Assembly: GCA_028689635.1 (NCBI GenBank)
Contig: JAQVCU010000007.1
Span: 1 to 50,144, forward strand
Direction of reading: 5' to 3'
From: Oscillospiraceae bacterium
GTDB taxonomy: Bacteria; Bacillota; Clostridia; Oscillospirales; Ruminococcaceae
Length of the DNA: 50,144 bases
Below are positions 29,640-37,610 of this stretch, piece after piece. The notes beneath the pieces were generated by a model. The model did no database searches, had not been told where the DNA came from, and saw only the letters and a program-made list of their open reading frames with translations. Every line of letters starts with the position of its first letter. Position 1 is the first letter of the stretch. Position numbers and translations under genes: made by a program.

Positions 29640-31255
29640 ATATTCTTATCGTAGATGACGATCGTTTTGTCCTGGAGGGGATCCGGCAGGGCATCGACTG
29701 GAGCTCAATGCCATTTGAACAAGTGTATATGGCGCAAAGTGTGCGCAAGGCCAAAGAGATTTTGCAGACGGTACCCATCGGCATTTTGGTCAGCGATATT
29801 GAAATGCCCCACGAAAGCGGGTTGGATCTGCTGCGGTGGGTCAATGAACAGGGCATTTTGCTGCAGAACATTTTTCTTACCAGCTATGCGGAATTCAGCT
29901 ACGCCCAGCAGGCGGTAGTGCTGGGCAGCTTTCACTATTTTCTCAAACCGATCGAATACTCCGAACTGCGGGAGATCATCTTAAAAGCGGCGGAGAAGGC
30001 CGCCGAAAGCCTGGAAAACCAGCAGTATCAACAATACGGCCAATACTGGCTGGACAACCAGAAAAACCTATGGAACCATTTTTGGAAGGAGCTGGCTTTG
30101 CACCGGGAAGAATGGAGCGGAGAAAAGGTGTGGAAATACTTGCCGGAAAGCGGCTACCGCTACCGGCCGGATGACCGCTTTCTGTTGATGCTGTTTTCCC
30201 TTTCTTATGGCGAATCCGCCGAGACATGGCGGGATTCCATGCGGGAATACGCCTTTAAAAATGTGGCAGAAGAGCTTTTTCAATGCGACGGGGCCCGGGC
30301 GGAGGGGATCGTTTCCCTGGGGCAGGATCAATACTTGCTGGCATTGCTGGCGCCGGCACAGGCCTGGGGCCCAAAAGACGCCAAGCTTCGGGCAGAGGAA
30401 TTTATCTGCGAGTATAAACGATACTTTTACTGTGATACTTTATGTCTGATCGACCGGATGGTCCCCCTAACCCAGGCCGGAGAATCGGCAGAAAGACTAT
30501 TGGAAGCCCGAAAGGAAGCCCTTTCTTTTTGGAATGAGGCGGTGCTGATCGATGAAATATTTCCGTCGCAGCTGCCCTATACGGGGCCGGATCTGGAACG
30601 GATCGCGATCTTGTTTGAGGCGGGCAATCGGGAGGGGATCCACCGGAGCTTAAGCGGCTATCTAGACGCGATGGAAAAAAGACGCGGCGTAACGGAGGAG
30701 GCCCTCAAGAGCCTGCGCTATGACATGATTCAGCTGGTCTTCTCCCAGTTGAGAGAAAAAGAGATCGAGGCGCACCGGCTGTTTGACAATCCTACGGCCG
30801 CCCGGTTGGAGCGGGAATCTTTGGGATCGGTGCGGGCAATGGAAAAATATCTTTTTTATCTGATCGACGCAGCGTTGGATTATGGGAATTTTGTAGAGGA
30901 TAACCGGTCGGTGGCGGAACGGCTGAAGCAATACATCGAAAAACATTTGGGAGAGAACATTTCCCGTACCACGTTGGCGGAGGAAGTGTATCTCAATCCG
31001 GATTATCTGGCCCGGCTGTTTAAACAGGAAATGGGAGTGTCTATTGCCGTTTATTTATTAAAACGGCGCATGGAGCGGGCCAGATATTTGTTGCAGGAGA
31101 CACAAAAGCCAGTCAACGCCATTGCGGAGGAACTGGGATACGAAAATAGTTCCTATTTTTCCAAGCTGTTTCGCAGGACCTATGGCGTGGCTCCACATGA
31201 GCTTCGGCAGGAACCAAAGATGCGGGAGGACGAAAGCGGAGATACCTGGCGATGA
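29636..31255 (+). CDS. AraC-type response regulator, YesN family
   Basis: Transcription regulator phosphorylated by the YesM-like kinase. 539 residues. The receiver domain has acidic residues in VDDDR (7-9), phospho-acceptor Asp54 in LVSDIEMP, and Lys104 in FLKP. A long middle region without clear domains follows, then two AraC helix-turn-helix motifs at about 435-535 (ISRTTLAEEVYLNPDYLARL and AIAEELGYENSSYFSKLF). The GTG start overlaps the yesM-like stop (GTGA). It likely activates the transporter promoter at 24161, on the usual logic for such clusters. Confidence 0.9.
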   Translation: MNILIVDDDRFVLEGIRQGIDWSSMPFEQVYMAQSVRKAKEILQTVPIGILVSDIEMPHESGLDLLRWVNEQGILLQNIFLTSYAEFSYAQQAVVLGSFHYFLKPIEYSELREIILKAAEKAAESLENQQYQQYGQYWLDNQKNLWNHFWKELALHREEWSGEKVWKYLPESGYRYRPDDRFLLMLFSLSYGESAETWRDSMREYAFKNVAEELFQCDGARAEGIVSLGQDQYLLALLAPAQAWGPKDAKLRAEEFICEYKRYFYCDTLCLIDRMVPLTQAGESAERLLEARKEALSFWNEAVLIDEIFPSQLPYTGPDLERIAILFEAGNREGIHRSLSGYLDAMEKRRGVTEEALKSLRYDMIQLVFSQLREKEIEAHRLFDNPTAARLERESLGSVRAMEKYLFYLIDAALDYGNFVEDNRSVAERLKQYIEKHLGENISRTTLAEEVYLNPDYLARLFKQEMGVSIAVYLLKRRMERARYLLQETQKPVNAIAEELGYENSSYFSKLFRRTYGVAPHELRQEPKMREDESGDTWR

Positions 31256-31340
31256 AAAAAGAAGCAATCGTTTGTAGGGCGGTGTATTCAGAAAAAATGC
31301 GCCGCCGGGCTGCCGCAGCGCCGCGCACCCAAAACACAGA

Positions 31341-31383
31341 AAAACGAGGGGGCGCGCCTTTGGGGCGCGTCCCCTCGTTTTTT
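31341..31383. terminator. Bidirectional terminator between yesN-like gene and zinc-ribbon operon
   Basis: An 18-base stem with one G-T pair (31341-31358 with 31364-31381) flanked by A and T runs. It sits between converging transcription units. Confidence 0.85.
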
Positions 31384-31460
31384 ACCATCAAAGCGGCCTG
31401 ATAAAGACAGGCCTTTGAACCATTGGAACCTTTGGGTATTTCCGGAGCGGGCGGGAGAAA

Positions 31461-32369
31461 TCAGGAAAATCCGCCCAAAAGCGCGCCGAGACCGGTGCCG
31501 CCAAAGACGGCGATGGCCTGATCGATCTCTTCCTCCGAGTAACCTTGGCGGCGCAGAGCGTCGCGGTCTCCGGTCAAAACGGCGTTGAGAAGATCCTTTT
31601 CCTCCTGGGTCAGCCCTTCGGAATCGTATTCCTCTTCGTAGCCGGGGGTGCTTTCGGTGGATTCAAAAAATTCCTCTTCGTAGCCGTCCTCATAGCCGTC
31701 TTCTTCGGAATAATCTTCGGATCCTCCGGATTGCTGTGCCCGGCTGAGAAAATCCTCGTAGTCGAAGCCGGATCCGGAGCTGGAGCTAGAACTTGAGGAG
31801 AAGGCGCTGTCGTCGCCGGAGATCAGCGCGCCAATGGAGCTCCAGGCGGAGCTGTCGAGCCCGGCCGCCTTCATAAAGGAGTCGAAGGTGAGCTTGATGA
31901 CAACGCCGGCGATAACGCTGAGGATCAGACAGACGACCATCAGGATCAGGGAGGCGCGGGCAAAATTGCGTTTATTTACCTTTTTGCAGCCGCCGCAGGC
32001 CCAGACGATGAGCAGCACCACGTTAACCAGGGGCAGCATGAGCAGCAGCATGATGCCGATCCAGCCGCCCAGGGAAACAGGGGCGTATTTGCTTCCCGCC
32101 GGAGGCGGGGATTCGGTCTGCGCTGTAGCGGAGGGCGCTGAGACCGGGGCTGGGGCCGGAGCAGGAGCAGGTGCGGCCTCGGCGACGGCCACCGCCGCGG
32201 GAGCGGGAGCAGGGGTAGGAGCGGGAGCAGGTGCCGGTTCCGGAGCGGTGGGCTCTGCGGAGACAGGCGCTTCCGCCGAAGATTCGGCCTCTGCCGGCGC
32301 GCCGCAAGAGGTGCAGAATTTCCGCCCTTCCAGAGGGGCGCCGCAGGTGGTACAGAATTTACTTGCCAC
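31461..32369 (-). CDS. Zinc-ribbon membrane protein with Ala-Pro linker (operon gene 8)
   Basis: 302 residues, no family name recognised. The N terminus has two short Cys pairs (CTTCGAPL and CTSCGAPA, residues 7-25) forming one zinc ribbon. An Ala/Pro-rich low-complexity linker (about 28-95) follows, then two hydrophobic segments near 103-125 and 140-160. The remainder contains a serine run, a strongly acidic stretch rich in Glu, Tyr and Gly, and a C-terminal helical piece (LTQEEKDLLNAVL...EEEIDQAI). A membrane-tethered protein with a cytoplasmic zinc ribbon is likely. Last gene of the operon. Confidence 0.85.
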   Translation of the reverse strand: MASKFCTTCGAPLEGRKFCTSCGAPAEAESSAEAPVSAEPTAPEPAPAPAPTPAPAPAAVAVAEAAPAPAPAPAPVSAPSATAQTESPPPAGSKYAPVSLGGWIGIMLLLMLPLVNVVLLIVWACGGCKKVNKRNFARASLILMVVCLILSVIAGVVIKLTFDSFMKAAGLDSSAWSSIGALISGDDSAFSSSSSSSSGSGFDYEDFLSRAQQSGGSEDYSEEDGYEDGYEEEFFESTESTPGYEEEYDSEGLTQEEKDLLNAVLTGDRDALRRQGYSEEEIDQAIAVFGGTGLGALLGGFS

Positions 32370-32426
32370 GATAGAATCCTCCTTTTTAAGGAAAGGGCGG
32401 TTCCCCCTTCCGGGTGAGCCCGCGGA

Positions 32427-32951
32427 TTATTTCAAAAGATGGATACCGCCGATGAGCGGCAGGGGTTTCATCTTACCGCCCAGGGCGTTGACGATGCCGA
32501 GGATGGCGAATATGGTGATGCCGATGGAAATGACAAAGCCCAGGAAGCTTACCAGCAGGGCAAGCATAGAGGTGATGAAGCTGTCAAACATGGCCAGGAT
32601 AAAGGTGAGGATAAAGCTGACGATGGCCCAGGCCACAGCGGACAGGCAGAGCACCATTCCCTGGTTGGTGTGGAAGCGAGCGAATTTCGAATCTTTTGGG
32701 GCGGCGAGCAGGGGGATAAGAAAAATGATGTAGGCCAGTACCGCCATGATCTTGTTGTCCTGCGCGTCTTTGGCGTCTACGGGAAGATCCTGGACGGCGG
32801 CGGGAGCGGCAGCGGCAGGTTCCGCCTGAGGGGCGGGGGTAGCCGGAGCGGCTGGCTCGGCAGCTTTTGCCTGGGGCGCCGGTGCGCCGCAGTTGGGGCA
32901 GAATTTTTTGCCGTCTTCAAATTTTGTACCGCAATTTCCACAAAAAGCCAT
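32427..32951 (-). CDS. Zinc-ribbon protein with DUF4870-like membrane domain (operon gene 7)
   Basis: 174 residues. N-terminal zinc ribbon CGNCGTKFEDGKKFCPNCGA (residues 4-23), Ala/Pro linker to about 55, then three or four hydrophobic segments. The membrane part (IMAVLAYIIFLIPLLAA, FARFHTNQGMVL) resembles the small DUF4870/TMEM membrane domain, where F-HxNQ is typical. Function unknown. AGAGAGG precedes the ATG. It shares the architecture ribbon-linker-membrane with the next gene downstream. Confidence 0.85.
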   Translation of the reverse strand: MAFCGNCGTKFEDGKKFCPNCGAPAPQAKAAEPAAPATPAPQAEPAAAAPAAVQDLPVDAKDAQDNKIMAVLAYIIFLIPLLAAPKDSKFARFHTNQGMVLCLSAVAWAIVSFILTFILAMFDSFITSMLALLVSFLGFVISIGITIFAILGIVNALGGKMKPLPLIGGIHLLK

Positions 32952-33019
32952 AATAAGAACCTCTCTTTCTCATGATGATCCGGCGGGGATCTTCCCGGCC
33001 GGAAAAGATAAGGGCGTAT

Positions 33020-33781
33020 TTAAAGAAGCTTTGCGCCGCAGCCGCCGCAGAATTTGGTGCCGGGCGGGTTTTGTACCCCGCAGGCGGCGCATTTTCCGGG
33101 GGAGCGGGCCGGGGCGTTCATGGGGCCGCCGCATTCCCGGCAAAACCGCACGCCCTGGGCGTTTTGGGCGCCGCAGCCCGGGCAGACGGCCATGGCCATG
33201 GAAGCGCCGCAGTTGTTGCAGAACTTTCCGGCTCCGGCGGGCTTCCCGCACACCGGGCAGACGGTGGTCTTGCTCTCGATGACGCCCTGCCATACGGTGG
33301 CGGATTCCCCCGCCGCCTGGATGTTTCGCATCATCGCCCCGGCACGGGCCCGGGCTACGGCAATCTCCTGGCGAGGGGCGCAGTCGGTGCAAAGGCCCTC
33401 TTCCTCATTGTAGCAGGCGTCGCAGACGTATTTGTGGCAGCCGTGACAGCGATGGAAATGCTGTTGGGCTTCGTTTTGCGCCCGTTCAAAGGCCTGCTCG
33501 TGCTCCTTGTGCCATTCGGGGCTCTGGCCCTCAAAACGCTCGGAGAGAATGTTCCCCCCGCGCTCCACCGAATACCCCAGGTTGCTGGCCCGGCCGCCGA
33601 TGAGGCTTCCCAGCACGCCGACGCCCCGGGTGATGCCCCGCAGGCCCTTTTGTTTCCGGTAGGTATCCGATTCGATGAAGGAGCTTTTGTATCCATCCTG
33701 GCAGATGTCGCAGTAAAAGGTAAACTGGAACCCCGCCTCGGTGGAATTGTCTTCATAATTCCTTGTGAATGCTTTGAGCAT
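33020..33781 (-). CDS. Multi-zinc-ribbon protein with CDIC domain (operon gene 6)
   Basis: 253 residues, no membrane segment. The N-terminal region has FTFYCDICQDGYKSSF, then a glycine-rich segment (residues 45-70), then HRCHGCHKYVCDACYNEEEG and CTDCAPR. The C-terminal third carries three more ribbons: CPVCGKPAGAGKFCNNCGAS, CPGCGAQNAQGVRFCRECGG and CAACGVQNPPGTKFCGGCGA. The first part is clearly paralogous to operon gene 2 (35399-35761). No function can be assigned; multiple ribbons suggest nucleic-acid or protein binding. It starts 11 bases after gene 5 ends. Confidence 0.85.
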   Translation of the reverse strand: MLKAFTRNYEDNSTEAGFQFTFYCDICQDGYKSSFIESDTYRKQKGLRGITRGVGVLGSLIGGRASNLGYSVERGGNILSERFEGQSPEWHKEHEQAFERAQNEAQQHFHRCHGCHKYVCDACYNEEEGLCTDCAPRQEIAVARARAGAMMRNIQAAGESATVWQGVIESKTTVCPVCGKPAGAGKFCNNCGASMAMAVCPGCGAQNAQGVRFCRECGGPMNAPARSPGKCAACGVQNPPGTKFCGGCGAKLL

Positions 33782-33792
33782 TCCCCGTCACC

Positions 33793-34146
33793 TCATTTGT
33801 CTTGTTTGACCGCCTTGATCTTTTTGCCGCAGGCGGTGCATCGGGTGTTTTGAAAGAACTGCCGGATGCCGCAGCGCTTGTTTTGGCAGTAGACCATCAG
33901 GCTGGCGTTACAGTGCTCGCAGTTCTCCTGCACAAAGGTGGAAGCGCCACAGGCGGGGCAGGGAACGTACAGAGGACGTCCGCAGCCCGCGCAGAGGGCT
34001 TTTCCTTTTTGGATGGGCCGCAGGCAGGTGGGGCAAAGATAGCCAAAAGGGCTCATGCTGCCGCAGGAGGGACAGGCGCGGGCGTCCCGCTCGGTCATGG
34101 CGCCGCAGTGGACGCAGGGCTGCTGATAGGTTGCCACAAAGGCCAC
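33793..34146 (-). CDS. Small zinc-ribbon protein, four ribbons (operon gene 5)
   Basis: 117 residues composed almost wholly of Cys-X2-Cys pairs: CVHCG, CPSCG, CPTCL, CAGCG, CPACG, CEHCN, a CQNKRC pair and CTACG. It ends in a basic tail (KKIKAVKQDK). Paired knuckles of this kind form rubredoxin-like double zinc ribbons. A GGAAGTGG ribosome site precedes the ATG. Function unknown. Confidence 0.82.
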   Translation of the reverse strand: MAFVATYQQPCVHCGAMTERDARACPSCGSMSPFGYLCPTCLRPIQKGKALCAGCGRPLYVPCPACGASTFVQENCEHCNASLMVYCQNKRCGIRQFFQNTRCTACGKKIKAVKQDK

Positions 34147-34176
34147 TTCCTTTCAGGCGGCAGGGGCGCGGACGTT

Positions 34177-34809
34177 TTACAGCCGCGCGCCGCACTCCCC
34201 GCAGAATTTGATCCCGGGCGGGTTCACGGCCCCGCAGGCGGGACACCGGGGATCGGGCTCAGGCTCTGGTTCTGGCGCAGGGGCCGGGGGTTCCAGCCGG
34301 GCGCCGCATTCCTGGCAGAATTTGATCCCTTCGGGATTTTGCGCGCCGCAACTGGGGCAGACGCCGGACGCGGCGGCTTCGGGGGCGGCAGGGGCCGGGG
34401 CGTCCAACCGGGCGCCGCATTCCTGACAGAACTTGGTGCCTTCAGGGTTTTGCGCGCCGCAATCGGGACATTTGAGCGTCTGCTCCGGGGGAGTCTCCGG
34501 CTGGGGCTCCGGCGCGGCGGGAGGCGTCTTGGGCGTCTTGGGCGCCTTGATCTCCGCGATCTCCTGCTGGGTGGCGGCGATGACCTCTTTGCCGGTGCGG
34601 ATCGCCTCACAGAGCTCTGTGACCTGCGGGTCGAAGCTTTCTCCCTCCGCAAATTTTTCGTAGCAGTGTTCGCCGATCTTTAAGTACGCGGCCTGGATCT
34701 TTTTTTGCTCGTCGCCGATTTTGGAATTGAGCTTGGAGGTCTCCAGCATATCGCCGGTTTTATCCCCCACGTTTTTGGCCATGGAGCTGAGCTTATCTAA
34801 AAACGCCAT
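34177..34809 (-). CDS. Coiled-coil protein with three C-terminal zinc ribbons (operon gene 4)
   Basis: 210 residues. The N-terminal 90 residues are amphipathic helix (MAFLDKLSSMAKNVG...QQEIAEIKAPK), a pattern common in Firmicute zinc-ribbon proteins. A Pro/Glu linker is followed by CPDCGAQNPEGTKFCQECGA, CPSCGAQNPEGIKFCQECGA and CPACGAVNPPGIKFCGECGA, nearly identical repeats separated by Pro/Ala/Glu linkers. The same layout is seen in operon gene 3 upstream, so the two probably arose by duplication. 36 bases separate it from the end of gene 3. Confidence 0.85.
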   Translation of the reverse strand: MAFLDKLSSMAKNVGDKTGDMLETSKLNSKIGDEQKKIQAAYLKIGEHCYEKFAEGESFDPQVTELCEAIRTGKEVIAATQQEIAEIKAPKTPKTPPAAPEPQPETPPEQTLKCPDCGAQNPEGTKFCQECGARLDAPAPAAPEAAASGVCPSCGAQNPEGIKFCQECGARLEPPAPAPEPEPEPDPRCPACGAVNPPGIKFCGECGARL

Positions 34810-34845
34810 TTCCGGTTCCTCCTCTATCCGTTGTTGTCTGGGCCC

Positions 34846-35397
34846 TTAGGCCAGCTTTGCGCCGCATTCCCCGCAAAAACGGGTGCCATCCGGGTTTTGC
34901 GCCCCGCAGGCGGAGCAGATGTTTTTGTCGCCGCCGCCTTCCAACCGGGCGCCGCACTCCTGACAGAATTTCATCCCCATGGGGTTTTCCACGCCGCAGC
35001 TGGGACAAATCTTTTTCGCCTGCCCGATCTTGGCGCCGCATTCCTGACAGAATTTGGTGCCCTCTGGGTTTTCATAGCCGCATTCCGGGCAGGTACGGCC
35101 CTCCCGGGCTTCACGGTCGGCCTTTTCCTTGGCCGCTTTTTCCGCCTACAGGCCTTTGAGCCGTTCCTGAGCGGAGGATAAATTGGACTGAACCAGGCGG
35201 ACGCGGTCGGCCAGAGGGCCGAAGCTGTCCAGACCGTACTGTTCCGCAGCTTTTTTGCCGATCTCCGCATACAGCTCCTTCTCTTTTTCGACAAGGTCGG
35301 AGACCTCGCTCTGGGCGGTCATCAGCTGTACGGCCGGGTCGTCCTGAGGCATAAAACCGGAGAGCCCTTTCATGAGCCCACCCAACAGATCAGACAT
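34846..35397 (-). CDS. Coiled-coil protein with three zinc ribbons, interrupted by in-frame TAG (operon gene 3)
   Basis: Begins MSDLLGGLMKGLSGFMPQDD after an AGGAAAGGA site. Codons 1-83 encode a coiled coil ending ERLKGL. Codon 84 is TAG (35146-35148). The frame then continues without any other stop for 99 codons: AEKAAKEKADREAREG, and three perfect ribbons CPECGYENPEGTKFCQECGA, CPSCGVENPMGMKFCQECGA and CSACGAQNPDGTRFCGECGA, ending AKLA and TAA. The whole matches operon gene 4 in layout. Either UAG is read as an amino acid (183-residue product), or this is a fresh nonsense mutation or sequence error. Confidence 0.8.
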
Positions 35398-35398
35398 A

Positions 35399-35761
35399 TC
35401 ATTCCATCCTTTCCTTCGTTGTTTCGTACTGCGGTGTGCCGCAGCGGGTGCAGAACTGGTCGCCGCGAAGGATCTCGGCCCCGCAGTGGAGACATATCCT
35501 TGGCGCACAGTCGGTGCACATCATCTGGTTTTCATTGAAATGTTCGTCGCACACCCAGCGGCGGCACCGGCGGCACCAGTTAAAGTGAAGCCGCGCTTCG
35601 GCCTCCGCCAGGGCTTGAGCCTCGCCGGGGCCGGAGGCCTGAACGGGGGAGGTCGTGTATCCATTTTCACAGATATCGCAGAAAAAAGTGTACTGATAGA
35701 CGTCCCCGTCTCGGAAGACCCGGCATTTTGCGGTGAAGTCGGCGGTTTTTTTAGGAGTCAT
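35399..35761 (-). CDS. Zinc-ribbon protein with CDIC domain (operon gene 2)
   Basis: 120 residues. Seen: YTFFCDICENGYTTS, then an alanine-rich helix, FNWCRRCRRWVCDEHFNENQ, CTDCAPR and a ribbon CLHCGAEILRGDQFCTRCGT. It shares the order CDIC, paired CxxC with VCD, CTDCAPR with operon gene 6, but lacks the glycine-rich insert and the last two ribbons. The ATG overlaps the end of gene 1, and its TGA lies one base before the gene 3 ATG, so the first three genes are translationally coupled. Confidence 0.83.
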   Translation of the reverse strand: MTPKKTADFTAKCRVFRDGDVYQYTFFCDICENGYTTSPVQASGPGEAQALAEAEARLHFNWCRRCRRWVCDEHFNENQMMCTDCAPRICLHCGAEILRGDQFCTRCGTPQYETTKERME

Positions 35762-35906
35762 CGCTGCGCTTCACCTCCCTGCCGCCCGGGTGCGGATCCT
35801 TGGATTCCAACTGGGTGATGTAGTCGCTGAGCTTTTGCAGATCGCGGTAGTCCAGCCGTTCCACACAGCGGATGACCTCTGTCAGAAGCTCCTCCTTGCG
35901 GTCCAT
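35751..35906 (-). CDS. Small protein, first gene of the zinc-ribbon operon (operon gene 1)
   Basis: 51 residues, no cysteine ribbon: MDRKEELLTEVIRCVERLD then YRDLQKLSDYITQLESKD and a short polar tail. Strong AAAGGAGGGG site upstream of the ATG. Likely an all-helical adaptor or regulator-like peptide resembling the C-terminal helices of XRE proteins. Its last codons overlap the start of gene 2 by 11 bases. No family recognised. Confidence 0.72.
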   Translation of the reverse strand: MDRKEELLTEVIRCVERLDYRDLQKLSDYITQLESKDPHPGGREVKRSDDS

Positions 35907-35947
35907 TGGCCAGCCCCTCCTTTCCCTCCGTTCACGCGTGGAATCAC

Positions 35948-35976
35948 TTGACTTAGTTAGAGCCCAATGTTAACAT
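35948..35976 (+). promoter_or_regulatory. Sigma-A promoter for binding protein and LuxR-type regulator
   Basis: TTGACT, 17-base spacer, TAACAT. The start codon of the binding protein is about 210 bases downstream. The region also contains the 5' side of the divergent zinc-ribbon operon, for which I could not fix a promoter. Confidence 0.6.
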
Positions 35977-35993
35977 GTATCTTGTAAGGATAC
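35977..35993. promoter_or_regulatory. Inverted repeat at the transcription start, possible operator
   Basis: GTATC, seven bases, GATAC, directly after the -10 box. The position at +1 would suit a repressor. Because the region is divergent it could also affect the zinc-ribbon operon. Regulator unknown. Confidence 0.5.
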
Positions 35994-36191
35994 CCGGGAA
36001 AAGTTTTCTCTGCTATCATTGTATCGGCCCCATGGGGATGTGTCATCATCCACAAGGTGATTGCAGGGCCCCAAAAGGGGTGATTTTTGGGGTGATTTTT
36101 TATGGCGCAAGGTGTCAAAAGCCGCTGGAAAGGGCTTTTTCAGCCCCTTCGCCGGTGCGCACGGCCCGGAAAGAATGAGGAGGAGACGACG

Positions 36192-37582
36192 ATGAAAAAA
36201 TACAGAACAGGCCTGGCTCTGGTTTTGGCCATGATCCTGATCCTGGCCCTTCCCGGCTGCGGGGGGCAGGACAAGCTGGATCCGAAACACCCAGTCCCCT
36301 TGACCCTGTGGCACAATTTCGGAAGCCAGATGGAAGACTCCATGAGCGCCCTGGTAGACGAGTTCAACAGCACCGTGGGGAGGGAGCAGGGGATCATCAT
36401 CAGCGTGACCTCCGTTTCCGGTTCTGCCGCGGTGCAGGAAAAACTCACCATGATCGCCGCGGGAGACCCCGGCGCGCCGGAGATGCCGGATATGACCACC
36501 TGCTACCCGGCGACCGCTATGCTGCTGCAGGAAAAGGGGCTGCTGGCCTCTTTGGACGAACAGTTTACCCAGGAGGAGCTGGAGGCCTATCTGCCCCGCT
36601 TTTTGGAGGAGGGCAGGCTGGACGACGGCAAGCTGTATGTCTTCCCCTTTGCCAAATCCACCGAGGTTTTGTTTTTGAATCAGACCCTTTTTGACCGCTT
36701 TGCGGCGGAGGCAGGCGTCACCATGAACGATCTTTCCACCTTTGAGGGGATCGCCCGGGCTTCGCTGCTTTACTACGCCTGGACCGACGCCAGGACCCCC
36801 GACGTGCCGCAGGACGGACAAAGCTTTTATACGGCGGATTCGATCTTCAACCTGGCCCAGGTGGGGGTGCGCCAGATGGGCGGCGACCTGCTGGAAGGGG
36901 AAAAGCTCAACGCCGATACCCCCGAATTCCAGCGGGTGTGGGACGCTCTTTTTGAGCCGGCGGTAAAAGGCGGCTATTCTTTGTACGACGGCTATTCCTC
37001 CGACCTCTCCAAAACAGGGGAGATCATCTGCTCCACCGGCTCTACCGCGGGGATCACTTTCTACGGGACCCAGATCACCTATCCGGACAATACCACCGAA
37101 GAAGTGGAATACACGGTGCTGCCCTATCCGGTGTTCCAGGGCGGCGAGAAGATCGCCATCCAGCGGGGCAGCGGCATTGTGGTGGCGAGCTCTACCCCCA
37201 AAAGGAAAAGGCCGCGGCCATTTTCCTTAAGTGGTTCACCGCGTCGGAGCAAAACATGCGCTTCGTCGCTTCCACCGGCTACCTGCCTGTAACCGCGGAG
37301 GCCTTTGGCAGCAGCATGGAGCAGGAGATCGCCACCAATGAAAACGCCAACATCAAAAAGCTGCTCCAAACGGCCATTACCGTCCACGGGGAGTATAACT
37401 TTTACATCCCCCCGGTGTTCGACAGTTTTAACGGCATCGGGAAAGATTTGGAAGAGAGCTTTTTGACGGCGGCCAAAGGCGCCCGGGAAGAATACCTGAC
37501 GTTGTTGGAGACGATGGAGCCGGAAGAAGCGTATGCGCAGGTGGAGCAAAAGGCGCTGAGCCAGTGGCGCGCCGCCCACTGA
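36192..37582 (+). pseudogene. Sugar-binding lipoprotein, frameshifted
   Basis: Family 1 extracellular solute-binding protein (UgpB/MalE type). ATG 36192 is preceded by GAGGAGGA. Signal peptide and lipobox LPGC follow, then LTLWHNFGSQMEDSMSALVDEF, typical of the family. The frame is lost near 37195-37212: after VVASSTPK the current frame gives nonsense, while the -1 frame gives KEKAAAIFLKWFTASEQN and then the family C terminus to TGA at 37582. One A appears missing from the run CCCCCAAAAGG. A homopolymer error or a real one-base deletion are equally possible; a programmed shift is less likely. Confidence 0.8.
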
Positions 37583-37610
37583 AAAGATTTATGAGAAGGG
37601 AGCGAAGAAC

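Noticed and set aside
32370-32426. Hairpin between zinc-ribbon genes 7 and 8 as a terminator
   Set aside because: GGAAGGGGG can pair with CCCTTTCC on the minus strand, but no T run follows in a suitable place.
37195-37212. Programmed ribosomal frameshift in the sugar-binding protein
   Set aside because: The site CCCCCAAAAGG does not permit both tRNAs to re-pair in the -1 frame, and I see no clear downstream stimulatory structure; a single-base indel is simpler.
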